Positions 1 through 8,915 are shown, counted from the stretch's first letter. The stretch: 64,000 bases of DNA from an uncultured Eubacterium sp. (GCA_947642745.1 CANRTU010000003.1:1-64000); one strand, 5' to 3'. Notes: generated by a model not told the origin, from the sequence alone. Made by a program: numbers and translations.

Positions 1-545
1 TTGGGCACCCTTTCGGGTGGGGCAAATTTTGAACCCCTGTCCGTCCTCATTACAAGTCCGGCATTCGCTTCTTCCGCAATCCTATACCCGCATTCCCAAC
101 GGCTTCCCTTACGGTCGGCTTGCCCATATGGGCAGGAATACGGGCTTGACACGTTCCACTTAACCAACAATTATTTGATAGTTTAGGTTCCGCCTTCTAC
201 TCCGGCAGTCATAATGTCCGTGTATTCCCACCTTGGAAAGGAATATCCGACTGCACACCTTTTGGTTCAAGCCTGTCAGCTGCTTTGGCTTGTTCAGCCT
301 TAACGAAGCTTACGGCGATTCAGTTAATTAACCATGCTATCAGTAAAAGCCTGCACCCTAACCGCATTGCAGCTCGCAGCTTCATCCTCCCCTCACGGTT
401 TGGATTCCAAATAGGGTTACGTTTATGTCCGCTTCCGAACAGTGCCATTACTGGCAGAGCCGGGGACAACGGCTTCATCCAACGGAATGGATGGTTTGGT
501 CGGCGTTGCCGCCAAACAGTTAAATTAAGCGACTTCGTGTCGCAC
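1..545 (-). mobile_element. Group II intron, 5' part (runs off the window start)
   Basis: Read on the minus strand, a sequence starting GTGCGACACG at 545 interrupts a helicase-like reading frame directly after a Tyr-Ser-Trp codon run. GTGCG is the conserved 5' end of bacterial group II introns, and the following 540 bases lack a sensible reading frame and are rich in short GC stems (for example GGGCACCC/GGGTGCCC near position 1-20), as expected for intron domain I. The intron-encoded reverse transcriptase/maturase and the 3' exon would lie before base 1. What is seen: the 5' consensus and the abrupt loss of coding. What is inferred: that it is a full, mobile intron. Confidence 0.62.
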
Positions 546-652
546 CCAGGAGTAGCTGTCGAAGGTTCCTTCCGTCACATACCGGAAAATCTTCACTTTC
601 GGATTGAGGTTGCCCTGGCGGAGAATACGCCCCTCCTGCTGTTCAATGTCTG
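546..652 (-). pseudogene. SNF2-type helicase/DNA methylase fragment
   Basis: Translation of the minus strand in a frame different from parB gives DIEQQEGRILRQGN followed by KIFRYVTEGTFDSYSW. That is the conserved motif VI region of the very large SNF2-helicase/methylase proteins of conjugative elements (arginine-rich QxEGRxxRQGN). Only about 35 codons remain. They are joined upstream to parB near 650 and interrupted downstream by the group II intron at 545. The joint with parB is a deletion scar: several kilobases of the original element must be missing. The family assignment is from recognition of the motif. Confidence 0.65.
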
Positions 653-877
653 GCGGACTGTGGCAGGGGTCATTACACCGCTCCGCCTTACGCTGTCCAC
701 AAGCTGCTCCATGTCCTCGTCCATTAAGACCTTGAACGGGTGGTCTGGGAACTCGTCAATCTCCGCAATCGGGATTTCCCTTATTTTGCTTAGATTCGCT
801 TCCGCACGGCTCTCGTCCGTTTCAAAGAGGTCATCGTATGCGGTCAGCTCGATTTTGCTTTCTCTGTTTCTCGCCAA
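593..877 (-). pseudogene. parB: ParB-like partition protein, truncated
   Basis: The N-terminal 75 residues are a normal ParB/Spo0J-type start: a short basic leader, then the IREIPIAEIDEFPDHPFKV region and DEDMEQLVDSVRRSGVMTP, the beginning of the ParB nuclease/CTPase-like domain. After VRQ the family sequence stops and about 20 residues of out-of-frame helicase DNA follow before a stop codon. ParB proteins are usually about 300 residues, so the CTP-binding GHRR motif, the HTH and the dimer domain are all missing. The start is probably TTG at 877, behind GGAGG, overlapping the end of parA by 47 bases. It would normally load on centromere sites and stimulate ParA; it is almost certainly non-functional. 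Confidence 0.8.
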
Positions 878-1658
878 GCTCTGCCACCTCCTTTCCGAAC
901 TGCTCGTAAGCAGCGGCTACCTTGCCGCCTTTGTCGTAGGCAAAAATGCTTTTTCCCTCTGCGGTGGCTTCTACCGCACGGATAGAATGGGGTATCTGGG
1001 CATCGAAAACTTTAATCCTCTGCCCATAGGCACTTTTAACCGTTGCCGTGATTTCCTTAGAGATGTTCGTGCGTGGCATTACCATCGTCATAAGGATGCC
1101 GTCAATCCGCAGGTGCGGGTTGATTTGCCGTTTCACTTTAGACACGGAGCGAAGCAACAGCTCTAAGCCTTTGGCGGAAAGATAATGGGGCTGTGTCGGG
1201 ATAACCACGCTGTCAGCCGCCGCAAGTGCGTTGATGGTCAGCATCCCCAAGCTCGGCATACAGTCAATAAGGATAGTATCGTAATTCTTTTTTACTTCAT
1301 TGATGCAGGTTTTCAGCACACTTTCACGGCTAATGGCGTTTATCAGCCTTACTTCCAGTCCCGACAGTTCAATGTTGGACGGGAGCAGGTCAACGCCCTC
1401 ATCATGGCGCAGGATAGCTTTCTGGACATTGACAGGATTATCGTCTATCACATCCTGCATAATGCTTGAGAGCGTATCTGACAAGTCATCTGGTCTGCCA
1501 TAGCCAAGCGACATCGTAAGATTCGCCTGTGCATCGGCATCAATGAGCAGGACTTTTTTACCCTGCTGTGCCAGAGCTACGCCCAGATTGACCGCCGTGG
1601 TGGTCTTTCCGACACCGCCTTTTTGGTTGGTTAAAGCGATTACTTTGCAATTTGACAT
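831..1658 (-). CDS. parA: ParA-family partition ATPase
   Basis: 275 residues starting MSNCKVIALTNQKGGVGKTT. The deviant Walker A motif KGGVGKTT lies at residues 11-18, LLIDADAQANLT follows (Walker A' region), and ILIDCMPSLGMLTINAL is the Walker B region. This is a ParA/Soj ATPase, which binds DNA non-specifically and segregates or positions a plasmid or integrative element together with ParB. The start at 1658 is chosen because AGGAGG lies 9-10 bases upstream; a longer reading frame to 1871 runs into the insertion sequence. Length is normal and all motifs are intact, but its partner ParB is truncated, so the pair can no longer work as a unit. Confidence 0.9.
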   Translation of the reverse strand: MSNCKVIALTNQKGGVGKTTTAVNLGVALAQQGKKVLLIDADAQANLTMSLGYGRPDDLSDTLSSIMQDVIDDNPVNVQKAILRHDEGVDLLPSNIELSGLEVRLINAISRESVLKTCINEVKKNYDTILIDCMPSLGMLTINALAAADSVVIPTQPHYLSAKGLELLLRSVSKVKRQINPHLRIDGILMTMVMPRTNISKEITATVKSAYGQRIKVFDAQIPHSIRAVEATAEGKSIFAYDKGGKVAAAYEQFGKEVAELGEKQRKQNRADRIR

Positions 1659-1684
1659 AGGTGCGTCCTCCTTTCGCATAGATT

Positions 1685-1707
1685 TAGCCACTTTGTCAAG
1701 GTGGCTA
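1685..1707. promoter_or_regulatory. Inverted repeat upstream of parA
   Basis: TAGCCAC and GTGGCTA form a 7-bp inverted repeat with a 9-base spacer, just upstream of the parA ribosome binding site. It could be an operator for autoregulation, a centromere-like ParB site or an attenuator stem. Only the repeat itself is seen. Confidence 0.35.
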
Positions 1708-1821
1708 TGTAAAGGATTCATGACAATAAAAAAAGCCGACTGGCTGTTTTTAATTGATATGCTCCCCTTATAGTAGACAGATAAAATAATAAAACTGTCG
1801 CTGTAAGGAGGAGCATATTTC

Positions 1822-2505
1822 ATGGGACAACATTCAAAATACTCTTTTGAGATGAAACTGGCTGCTGTCACAAAGTATCTGGAGGGAAGCTGTTCAACAG
1901 AAAGTATTGCCCGAAGCCTGGGAACAAATGGGACACGTATCGTCGAGTGGGTGACCTTGTATCAGGCCCTGGGAGCAGATGGGTTAAAAACATCCCCCAA
2001 ACTCAGCGCCTATTCTGCCGAAACAAAACACAATGCCGTCTGTGATTACCCTGCCGGCAAAGGGACATTAAGGGAAATCCAAAAAAAGTATAGCATCCGC
2101 TCGGATAAACAGCTTCGCAACTGGATTATGAAGTATAATGGTCATGAAAATCAAAAAACTTCTTTCACAGGAGGAAACAGTATCATGGCCAAAGGAAGAA
2201 AAACCTCATATGAGGAACGGGTGGAAATTGTAACATACCGCATGGAGCATGGAATGGATTATGCCCAGGCAGCAGAAAAACACCAGGTATCCTACCAACA
2301 GATTTACCAATGGACAAGGAAATACCAGTCAAACGGCGCAGAAGGGCTTATTGACAAAAGAGGGAAAAGAAAACCTGAAACTGAAATGTCTGAACCGGAG
2401 AAACCGCGTGCGGAAAATAAGCTTCTCCAGGCGGAAAAGCGCAGAGCCCGGCTGGAGGCTGCTTTCTTAAAAAAACCCGACGAAACCGGAAGGAGGCGGT
2501 TCTAG
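1822..2505 (+). CDS. IS3-family OrfA (DNA-binding subunit)
   Basis: 227 residues. Two helix-turn-helix repeats are visible: YSFEMKLAAVTKYLEG...SIARSLG near residues 8-35 and TSYEERVEIVTYRMEHG...AAEKHQVSYQQIYQW near 125-165. A charged C-terminal coiled coil (PEKPRAENKLLQAEKRRARLE) follows. This layout is that of long IS150-type OrfA proteins, which bind the terminal repeats. AGGAGG precedes the ATG at 1822. The frame ends at 2505, shortly after an A7C slippery run at 2469-2476 that lets ribosomes shift into orfB. Confidence 0.85.
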   Translation: MGQHSKYSFEMKLAAVTKYLEGSCSTESIARSLGTNGTRIVEWVTLYQALGADGLKTSPKLSAYSAETKHNAVCDYPAGKGTLREIQKKYSIRSDKQLRNWIMKYNGHENQKTSFTGGNSIMAKGRKTSYEERVEIVTYRMEHGMDYAQAAEKHQVSYQQIYQWTRKYQSNGAEGLIDKRGKRKPETEMSEPEKPRAENKLLQAEKRRARLEAAFLKKPDETGRRRF

Positions 2506-3392
2506 GTCAGATACAAAATGAGACGGTTTATCTGGCGATACAGGAAATATATGATGAGCAGGGATGCCCTATATCGGAACTCTGCAAATTTGCGGGAATT
2601 TCACGTTCTGCCTGTTATAAATGGCTGAACCGGAAACCAGGTGATAATGGGAAATTCAACCAGAAATTATGTGTCCTCATCAAAGACGCGTACGAGGAAA
2701 AAAGCGGGATTCCGGGTTACAGGCAGATGACGGTTAAATTGAACCGTGAAAATGAATTTCAAGTCAACGCAAAGAGAATCCTGCGCCTTATGCGGATTTT
2801 ACATCTGAAATCTGTGTGCCGGCGCAGGAGAAGAAACTATGTAAAATCAACGCCAGAGGTTACTGCCGAAAACATCTTAAACCGGGAGTTCCATGCGGAA
2901 CGTTTTGGGGAAAAATGGCTTACGGATGTAACGGAGATGAAATATGGAGCCGGCGGGAAGGCATACCTGAGCGCCATTCCGGACTTGGCGGATAAAAGTA
3001 TTGTTTCCTTTGTCATTGGACATTCCAATAATAATGCCCTTGTTTTTGAAACCTTTGACATTGCCCATGAAAACCATCCAGACGCAAAACCTTTATTCCA
3101 CAGTGACCGCGGGTACCAATACACCTCAAAATCCTTCCGCAAAAAGCTTAACAAAGCAGGAATGACGCAAAGTATGTCAAGAGTATCCGGATGTATTGAT
3201 AACGGACCAATGGAAGCGTTTTGGGGGATGCTGAAATCAGAAATGTATTATCTGAAGAAATTTCAAACATATGAGGAACTAAAGGAGGCCATATCCGATT
3301 ACATAGATTATTATAATAATCATCGGTATCAGAAGCGCTTAAACTGTATGACACCGATAGAATATAGAAACTATTTGAAAGATGCTGCATAA
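2470..3392 (+). CDS. IS3-family OrfB transposase (DDE, made by -1 frameshift)
   Basis: The frame is open from the A7 run at 2469-2475 and has no good start of its own before an internal ATG at 2727, so the product is expected as an OrfAB fusion. About 307 residues. An HTH_21 region (ISRSACYKWLNRKPG and IPGYRQMT) is followed by the rve integrase core with the catalytic triad: Asp in LTDVTEMKY, Asp in FHSDRGYQY, and Glu in NGPMEAFWGMLKSE, then the YYNNHRYQ segment typical of IS3. All catalytic residues are present, so it is probably active. Confidence 0.88.
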
Positions 3393-3522
3393 AAACTCTG
3401 CCAGTCCTCTTTGAGACTGGCAGGTAAAAAATTTTATTTTTTTAACTGTCTACTTGACAGGGAGCAGTTCATAAACTACACCAATCGGCTATGTAAAAAT
3501 CTATTCTGTTTTATTATCTACC

Positions 3523-3861
3523 TTATTTGCTCTTTAGTGATAAGGCTTCTCTTATTCTCTCTGTATCCCATTTTTCTGGAAATAATACCGCCATAATATG
3601 AAACGCATCTATCAGTCCTGCAATATACGCATGAGTACCGTATTCAAAATCCTGCTTATCTCTGCAATCTATAAGACGTTGACAAACTACTCTCTGTTTC
3701 TCTGTCAAGTCAAGCTGATTATAGGCATCTTCCGCATCTCCCTCATTATTACTATCTTTTTGATAACTCGCATCAGCTTGTAACAGTTTCAAGACAGATT
3801 CGTCTTTCAATTTCTCTACCGCTATCTTCACCAGTTCCTTAAATTCCTTATTGCACATCAC
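3523..3861 (-). CDS. Small helical accessory protein, function unknown
   Basis: 112 residues, acidic and predicted mostly helical, with LDLTEKQRVVCQRLIDCRDKQ followed by THAYIAGLIDAFHIMAVLF. The layout is distantly reminiscent of the small DUF6809-type proteins found on clostridial mobile elements, but I cannot assign it to that family with confidence. It overlaps the gene upstream on the same strand (3848-4045) by 14 bases, so the two are translationally linked. Position between an IS and the ppdK terminus suggests cargo of the decayed conjugative element. Confidence 0.6.
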   Translation of the reverse strand: MMCNKEFKELVKIAVEKLKDESVLKLLQADASYQKDSNNEGDAEDAYNQLDLTEKQRVVCQRLIDCRDKQDFEYGTHAYIAGLIDAFHIMAVLFPEKWDTERIREALSLKSK

Positions 3862-4045
3862 TTCCTCCTGCCAGTTCTACCCTTAACTTTTTTACAGGTG
3901 CATGGATAACTTTGAAAATAAGTTCATCAACACAATCTGTATATCTGCCCTGCTGAATGAGCTGATTTTTCAGTCCCACAAGGCTATGTAACAGGAGCTT
4001 TCTTTCTTCACTATCCACATATAAATGATTTTTCTTTTCTCTCAT
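3848..4045 (-). CDS. Small hypothetical protein, partner of the next gene
   Basis: 65 residues starting MREKKNHLYVDSEERKLLLHSL. The start at 4045 fits an AAGGTTGG-like binding site; a longer in-frame start at 4057 lacks one. The sequence SEERKLLLHSLVGLKNQLIQQGRYTDCVDELIFKVI suggests two helices and no enzyme motif. It overlaps the downstream gene, as a two-gene accessory cassette. Function is not recognised. Confidence 0.6.
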   Translation of the reverse strand: MREKKNHLYVDSEERKLLLHSLVGLKNQLIQQGRYTDCVDELIFKVIHAPVKKLRVELAGGSDVQ

Positions 4046-4121
4046 AATCAACACCAACCTTTTTTGATTTCATTATAAAGAGAAATACCAATCCAATCAA
4101 AGGTACGATTCAGACAAAAAA

Positions 4122-4155
4122 ATAAGCGTACCACTATTTCTAATGATACGCTTAT
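4122..4155. terminator. Hairpin between accessory genes and ppdK end
   Basis: ATAAGCGTA (4122-4130) pairs with TACGCTTAT (4147-4155), a 9-bp stem with a 16-base loop. It lies downstream of ppdK on the minus strand and could be its terminator, although the U-tract is poor. Confidence 0.4.
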
Positions 4156-4168
4156 CATAATTCATTCT

Positions 4169-4310
4169 CTAATCAAGGTCGATATAAACGGTTACATTCG
4201 TTTCTCTCCATTGATTTTTCCTTACATACTGTCCGTTAGCCTTTCGGTAAGCTGCCGCCTGCTCGAAAGATAGCGGTAATTCAAAGGAAAGAGAACTCCT
4301 ACCTACTTTG
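4169..4310 (-). pseudogene. Unassigned C-terminal gene fragment abutting ppdK
   Basis: A reading frame that enters from inside the ppdK 3' end gives a plausible protein tail (SLSFELPLSFEQAAAYRKAN, then a RKNQWRETNVTVYIDLD end). Composition and codon use look coding, but there is no start of its own after ppdK. It may be the truncated end of a mobile-element gene that was brought against the ppdK stop codon. The family is not recognised. Confidence 0.3.
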
Positions 4311-6926
4311 TATAGCCGCCTGTGCCGCTGCCAGTCTTGCGATCGGTACACGGAACGGTGAGCAGGATACATAATCCAGACCAATCTTATGACAGAATTC
4401 TACAGAAGAAGGATCTCCGCCATGCTCGCCGCAGATACCTACATGCAGTTTATCATTAACCGGTTTGCCAAGCTTAATTGCTGTTTCCATCAGCTTGCCA
4501 ACACCTGTCTGGTCTAATTTTGCAAATGGATCATTTTCAAAAATCTTTGTATCATAGTAAGCATTCAGGAACTTGCCGGAATCATCACGGGAGAAACCGA
4601 ATGTCATCTGTGTCAGGTCGTTGGTACCGAAGCAGAAGAAATCAGCTTCAGATGCGATTTCATCAGCTGTCAGGGCAGCTCTTGGAATCTCGATCATTGT
4701 ACCTACTTCGTATTCCAGCTTAACGCCTGATGCGTTAATTTCAGCGTCCGCAGTCTCTACAACTACTTTCTTAACGAATTTCAGCTCTTTAATATCACAG
4801 ATGAGCGGAATCATAATTTCCGGTTTTACGGTCCAGTCAGAATGAGCTTTCTGAACGTTAATAGCAGCACGGATAACAGCTTTTGTCTGCATCTTCGCAA
4901 TTTCCGGATATGTTACTGTCAGACGGCATCCACGATGGCCCATCATCGGGTTGAATTCATGGAGGGAATCAATCAGTGTCTTAATTTCTTCTACTGACTT
5001 ATTCTGTGCCTTTGCCAGCTTCTCAATATCTTCTTCATCTGTAGGAACGAACTCATGCAGTGGCGGATCCAGGAAACGGATGGTAACCGGGCATCCTTCC
5101 AGAGCTTCGTAAAGTTTTTCAAAGTCTCCCTGCTGGTAAGGAAGGATCTTTTCAAGAGCTGCTTCTCTTTCTTCAACAGTATCAGCGCAGATCATCTCAC
5201 GGAACGCCGCGATTCTGTCTTCTTCAAAGAACATATGCTCGGTACGGCAAAGTCCGATACCTTCCGCGCCCAGCTCTCTTGCTTTCTTTGCGTCAGCAGG
5301 TGTATCTGCGTTTGTACGTACTTTTAATACACGGTATTTATCTGCCCAGTCCATGATTCTGCCGAATTCGCCAGCGATGGTTGCATCTACAGTCTGGATT
5401 GCGCCGTCGTAAATATTACCGGTAGAACCGTCAATGGAAATGAAATCTCCTTCGTGGTATTCCTTGCCGGCTAATGTAAATTTCTTGTTTTCTTCATCCA
5501 TGGCAATATCGCCGCAACCAGATACACAGCAGGTACCCATACCACGGGCAACAACGGCTGCATGGGATGTCATACCGCCACGGACAGTTAAGATACCCTG
5601 GGACGCTTTCATACCAGTGATATCTTCCGGTGAAGTCTCAAGACGTACGAGAACGACTTTCTCGCCTCTTGCGTTCCATTCTTCTGCGTCTTCCGCAGAG
5701 AATACAATCTTGCCACATGCGGCGCCAGGAGACGCACCAAGTCCTTTGCCTACTGGTGTGGCAGCTTTTAAAGCCGCTGCGTCAAACTGCGGATGAAGCA
5801 GGGTATCCAGATTACGTGGATCAATCATGGCAACCGCTTCTTCTTCTGTTCTCATACCTTCGTCTACCAGGTCGCAGGCAATCTTTAACGCTGCCTGTGC
5901 GGTTCTCTTACCATTTCTTGTCTGAAGCATATAGAGTTTCTTATTTTCTACTGTAAACTCCATATCCTGCATATCACGGTAGTGATCTTCCAGTGTCTTA
6001 CATACATCCGTAAACTGCGCAAATGCTTCCGGGAATTCTTCTTCCATCTTTGCGATTGGCATTGGTGTACGTACGCCGGCAACCACATCCTCGCCCTGTG
6101 CGTTTACCAGGAACTCGCCCATCAGTTTCCGTTCTCCGGTAGCCGGATCACGGGTGAAAGCAACGCCTGTACCACAGTCATCGCCCATATTACCAAATGC
6201 CATGGACTGTACGTTTACAGCAGTACCCCAGGAATAAGGAATATCATTGTCACGACGGTATACATTCGCACGAGGGTTGTCCCAGGAACGGAATACCGCT
6301 TTGATAGCTCCCATCAGCTGTTCCTTTGGATCATCCGGGAAATCTGTGCCGATTTTGGACTTGTATTCATTTTTAAACTGGGATGCCAGTTCTTTCAGAT
6401 CATCCGCTGTCAGATCGACATCGTAAGTAACGCCTTTCTTTTCTTTCATCTGGTCAATCAGCTGCTCGAAGTATTTCTTGCCTACTTCCATAACTACGTC
6501 AGAATACATCTGGATAAATCTGCGGTAGCAGTCCCATGCCCAGCGTGCGTTGCCGGATTTTTCAGCTATTACTTCCACAACAGTTTCATTTAAACCAAGA
6601 TTTAAGATTGTATCCATCATACCAGGCATGGATGCCCTTGCGCCGGAACGGACAGATACAAGAAGAGGATTTTCTTTGTCACCGAATTTTTTGCCTGTAA
6701 TTTCTTCCATCTTTACGATGTGCTCATTGATCTGGGTCTGGATCTCATCATTGATCTCACGGCCATCTTCATAATACTGTGTACATGCTTCAGTTGTAAT
6801 TGTAAATCCCTGTGGTACCGGAAGGCCGATGTTTGTCATCTCAGCGAGGTTTGCGCCTTTACCGCCAAGAAGCTCACGCATATTCGCGTTTCCTTCGCTG
6901 AACAAATAAACCCATTTGTTTGCCAT
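4299..6926 (-). CDS. ppdK: Pyruvate, phosphate dikinase
   Basis: 875 residues, the normal PPDK length. It interconverts pyruvate + ATP + Pi and phosphoenolpyruvate + AMP + PPi, and in anaerobes often works in the glycolytic direction. Domains in order: N-terminal ATP-grasp domain (LLGGKGANLAEM near residues 20-31), central phosphohistidine domain with GGMTSHAAVVARGMG (catalytic His around residue 455), and C-terminal TIM barrel with GICGEHGGDPSSVEF (catalytic Cys around residue 830). The ATG at 6926 follows AGGAGG. The last residues (AAIQSR) differ from the usual tail, where it meets foreign-looking DNA, so the extreme C-terminus may have been replaced. Confidence 0.97.
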   Translation of the reverse strand: MANKWVYLFSEGNANMRELLGGKGANLAEMTNIGLPVPQGFTITTEACTQYYEDGREINDEIQTQINEHIVKMEEITGKKFGDKENPLLVSVRSGARASMPGMMDTILNLGLNETVVEVIAEKSGNARWAWDCYRRFIQMYSDVVMEVGKKYFEQLIDQMKEKKGVTYDVDLTADDLKELASQFKNEYKSKIGTDFPDDPKEQLMGAIKAVFRSWDNPRANVYRRDNDIPYSWGTAVNVQSMAFGNMGDDCGTGVAFTRDPATGERKLMGEFLVNAQGEDVVAGVRTPMPIAKMEEEFPEAFAQFTDVCKTLEDHYRDMQDMEFTVENKKLYMLQTRNGKRTAQAALKIACDLVDEGMRTEEEAVAMIDPRNLDTLLHPQFDAAALKAATPVGKGLGASPGAACGKIVFSAEDAEEWNARGEKVVLVRLETSPEDITGMKASQGILTVRGGMTSHAAVVARGMGTCCVSGCGDIAMDEENKKFTLAGKEYHEGDFISIDGSTGNIYDGAIQTVDATIAGEFGRIMDWADKYRVLKVRTNADTPADAKKARELGAEGIGLCRTEHMFFEEDRIAAFREMICADTVEEREAALEKILPYQQGDFEKLYEALEGCPVTIRFLDPPLHEFVPTDEEDIEKLAKAQNKSVEEIKTLIDSLHEFNPMMGHRGCRLTVTYPEIAKMQTKAVIRAAINVQKAHSDWTVKPEIMIPLICDIKELKFVKKVVVETADAEINASGVKLEYEVGTMIEIPRAALTADEIASEADFFCFGTNDLTQMTFGFSRDDSGKFLNAYYDTKIFENDPFAKLDQTGVGKLMETAIKLGKPVNDKLHVGICGEHGGDPSSVEFCHKIGLDYVSCSPFRVPIARLAAAQAAIQSR

Positions 6927-7024
6927 TTGCTAATTCCTCCTAAAAATATTACTTTTGATTTATACTATTTGCGGATGATGACAGACAGGCCTGTCCGGAA
7001 CATATCCGCATTGCTAACACTGTC

Positions 7025-7045
7025 TGCGCCGGTTCTGCCGGCGCA
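7025..7045. terminator. GC-rich hairpin between glyQS and ppdK
   Basis: TGCGCCGG and CCGGCGCA form a perfect 8-bp stem with a 5-base loop, downstream of glyQS and upstream of ppdK. There is no clean U-tract on the minus strand, so it may be a weak terminator or an mRNA 5'-end stem. Confidence 0.4.
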
Positions 7046-7115
7046 CATACCCATTTTAACACATTTTTCCAACTTATCAACTGTTTTTTGCGGTTTATTC
7101 ATTAAAAATGTAAAT

Positions 7116-8513
7116 TTAAAATGTAAACTTATCCGCAAACCAGGCATCCAGATCTTTAATGGCCACCCGTTCCTGTTCCATGGAATCCCTGAAACGTATA
7201 GTGACAGCCTGATCCTCCAGAGAATCAAAATCATACGTCACACAAAACGGCGTCCCGATTTCGTCCTGGCGGCGGTAACGCTTGCCAATATTGCCCCTGT
7301 CGTCATATTCACAATTGTATTTCTTTGAAAGCATGGCAAATACTTCTTCTGCGCCTTCCGCCAGTTTTTTGGAAAGCGGAAGCACTCCGATTTTTACCGG
7401 AGCCAGCGCCGGATGGAAATGCAGCACGGTACGCATATCCGGCTTTTCTTCCGTACCGATGTTTTCCTCATCATAAGCAGAACATAAAAATGCCAGCAGT
7501 ACCCGGTCCGCTCCCAGCGATGGTTCAATCACATATGGGATATACTTTTCATTTTTTGTATCATCAAAATAAGACAGATCCTGTCCGGAAGTATTCTGGT
7601 GCTGCGTCAGATCATAGTCGGTACGGTCTGCGATTCCCCATAATTCGCCCCAGCCAAACGGAAACAGGAATTCAAAATCCGTAGTAGCTTTGCTGTAAAA
7701 GGACAGTTCTGCCTGATCGTGATCTCTTAACCGCAGTTCTTCTTCTTTCATGCCAAGGCCCAGCAGCCAGTCACGGCAGAATCCCCTCCAGTACTGGAAC
7801 CATTCCAGATCTGTACCCGGTTCACAGAAAAACTCCAGTTCCATCTGCTCAAATTCCCTGGTACGGAATGTAAAGTTACCGGGCGTAATCTCATTCCGGA
7901 AAGATTTGCCGATCTGGGCAATGCCAAATGGAATCTTCTTACGGGATGTGCGCTGCACGTTTTTGAAATTCACAAAAATACCCTGGGCTGTCTCCGGTCT
8001 TAGATAAACCGTATTTTTGGCGTCTTCCGTTACTCCCTGGAATGTTTTGAACATCAGATTGAACTGACGGATATCGGTAAAATTGTGTCTGCCACAGCCG
8101 GGACATGGTACCTGATGCTCTTCGATAAAGCGCACCATATCCTCATTGCTCCAGCCGTCCACAGATCCTTCCAGTGTAACGTTCTTTTCCGCCGCATAGT
8201 CTTCAATCAGCTTATCAGCCCGGAAACGCTCATGGCATTCCCTGCAGTCCATTAACGGATCAGAAAAGCCGCCCAGATGCCCGGAAGCGACCCACGTCTG
8301 CGGATTCATTAAAATTGCGCAGTCCACACCCACATTATAAGGATTTTCCTGTACAAATTTCTGCCACCAGGCCTTTTTTACATTGTTTTTCAGTTCCACG
8401 CCAAGATTGCCATAGTCCCAGGTATTCGCCAGTCCGCCGTATATTTCCGAACCGGGATAAATAAATCCTCTCGCTTTTGCCAGCGCCACAATCCTGTCCA
8501 TTGATTTTTCCAT
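7116..8513 (-). CDS. glyQS: Glycyl-tRNA synthetase, single-chain dimeric type
   Basis: 465 residues. It charges tRNA-Gly in the cytoplasm. The class II motifs are readable: motif 2 around [24 protein letters not shown] and motif 3 GADRVLLAF. The N-terminal insertion holds CREC and CPGC pairs (near residues 90 and 140) that may bind zinc. The C-terminal anticodon-binding domain includes [11 protein letters not shown] and ends in [21 protein letters not shown] precedes the ATG at 8513. A consensus-like -10 (TATAAT on the minus strand, about 8545-8550) is only a few bases from the edge of an inserted repeat, so its upstream control region may have been displaced. No T-box is visible. Confidence 0.96.
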   Translation of the reverse strand: MEKSMDRIVALAKARGFIYPGSEIYGGLANTWDYGNLGVELKNNVKKAWWQKFVQENPYNVGVDCAILMNPQTWVASGHLGGFSDPLMDCRECHERFRADKLIEDYAAEKNVTLEGSVDGWSNEDMVRFIEEHQVPCPGCGRHNFTDIRQFNLMFKTFQGVTEDAKNTVYLRPETAQGIFVNFKNVQRTSRKKIPFGIAQIGKSFRNEITPGNFTFRTREFEQMELEFFCEPGTDLEWFQYWRGFCRDWLLGLGMKEEELRLRDHDQAELSFYSKATTDFEFLFPFGWGELWGIADRTDYDLTQHQNTSGQDLSYFDDTKNEKYIPYVIEPSLGADRVLLAFLCSAYDEENIGTEEKPDMRTVLHFHPALAPVKIGVLPLSKKLAEGAEEVFAMLSKKYNCEYDDRGNIGKRYRRQDEIGTPFCVTYDFDSLEDQAVTIRFRDSMEQERVAIKDLDAWFADKFTF

Positions 8514-8554
8514 TATTTACCTCCCTCTCTGCGGGTTTCTGATATTATAATTTG

Positions 8555-8915
8555 AGAGCGTGTCTTAAAAATCATTCCTGCCATCCGTAATCCCCTCTTT
8601 GCGTGATCTTTCCGCAAAATTCAGGATACACAGCCCACTATACCCAAAGGGCATGATATACCCAAAGGGCATGATATACCCAAAGGGCATGATATACCCA
8701 GAGGGCATGATATACCCAGAGGGCATGATATACCCGGAGGGCATGATATACCCGGAGAGTACGATGCAGCGTACCCCTTTGGGTATGCGCCCTTCATCTG
8801 GCGCAAATCTCCCATATCATACCCTGCGGGATACTAATTGTGAATATCATACCCTTCAGGATATATTATATCCATCCGGGCACATCTGACAGAAAGCATT
8901 TTTAAAGCACGCTCT
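8555..8915. repeat. Fold-back (MITE-like) element with terminal inverted repeats
   Basis: The left end AGAGCGTGTCTTAAAAATC and the complement of the right end, AGAGCGTGCTTTAAAAATG, match over about 25 bases. The 361-bp interval has no convincing gene. The same terminal sequence recurs at 16461-16540, and single-ended look-alikes occur near 11800, 20515, 22370 and 30475. It carries the 18-bp tandem array at 8641-8766. It sits between glyQS and a lipoprotein gene. Confidence 0.65.
8641..8766. repeat. Seven tandem copies of an 18-bp unit
   Basis: The unit is TACCCAAAGGGCATGATA. Copies 1-3 are identical. Copies 4-5 have GA and copy 6 has GG in place of AA after CCC, and copy 7 is degenerate. The change AA to GA to GG runs in order along the array, as expected from stepwise duplication. 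Each unit contains CCC-N2/3-GGG, and further GGGTAT/ATACCC half-palindromes follow up to 8870, so the region can fold. Both strands are open across it, only because 18 is a multiple of 3. Confidence 0.9.

Larger units (their letters stand above)
1760..3466 (+). mobile_element. IS3-family insertion sequence, complete
   Basis: The element is bounded by imperfect terminal inverted repeats that begin TGCTCCC on both ends and share AGTAGACAG and an A/T-rich tail further in (left 1760-1794, right complement of 3432-3466). It ends TG...CA as IS3-family elements do. It carries two overlapping reading frames joined by a programmed -1 frameshift signal. No 3-4 bp target duplication is visible (ATA before, GTT after), so one flank was probably rearranged after insertion, in line with the deletion scars next door in parB. 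Confidence 0.88.

Noticed and set aside
285-1166. Long plus-strand open frame (293 codons) opposite parA/parB and the intron
   Set aside because: It is the antisense of parA, parB and intron DNA, has no ribosome binding site and shows no protein-like sequence.
8641-8766. Possible CRISPR array
   Set aside because: Units are directly adjacent with no unique spacers and no cas genes are nearby.
8599-8889. Frame encoding repeated GMIYPK units, and its antisense counterpart
   Set aside because: It exists only because the 18-bp repeat has no stop codon; there is no binding site and the sequence is inside a non-coding fold-back element.
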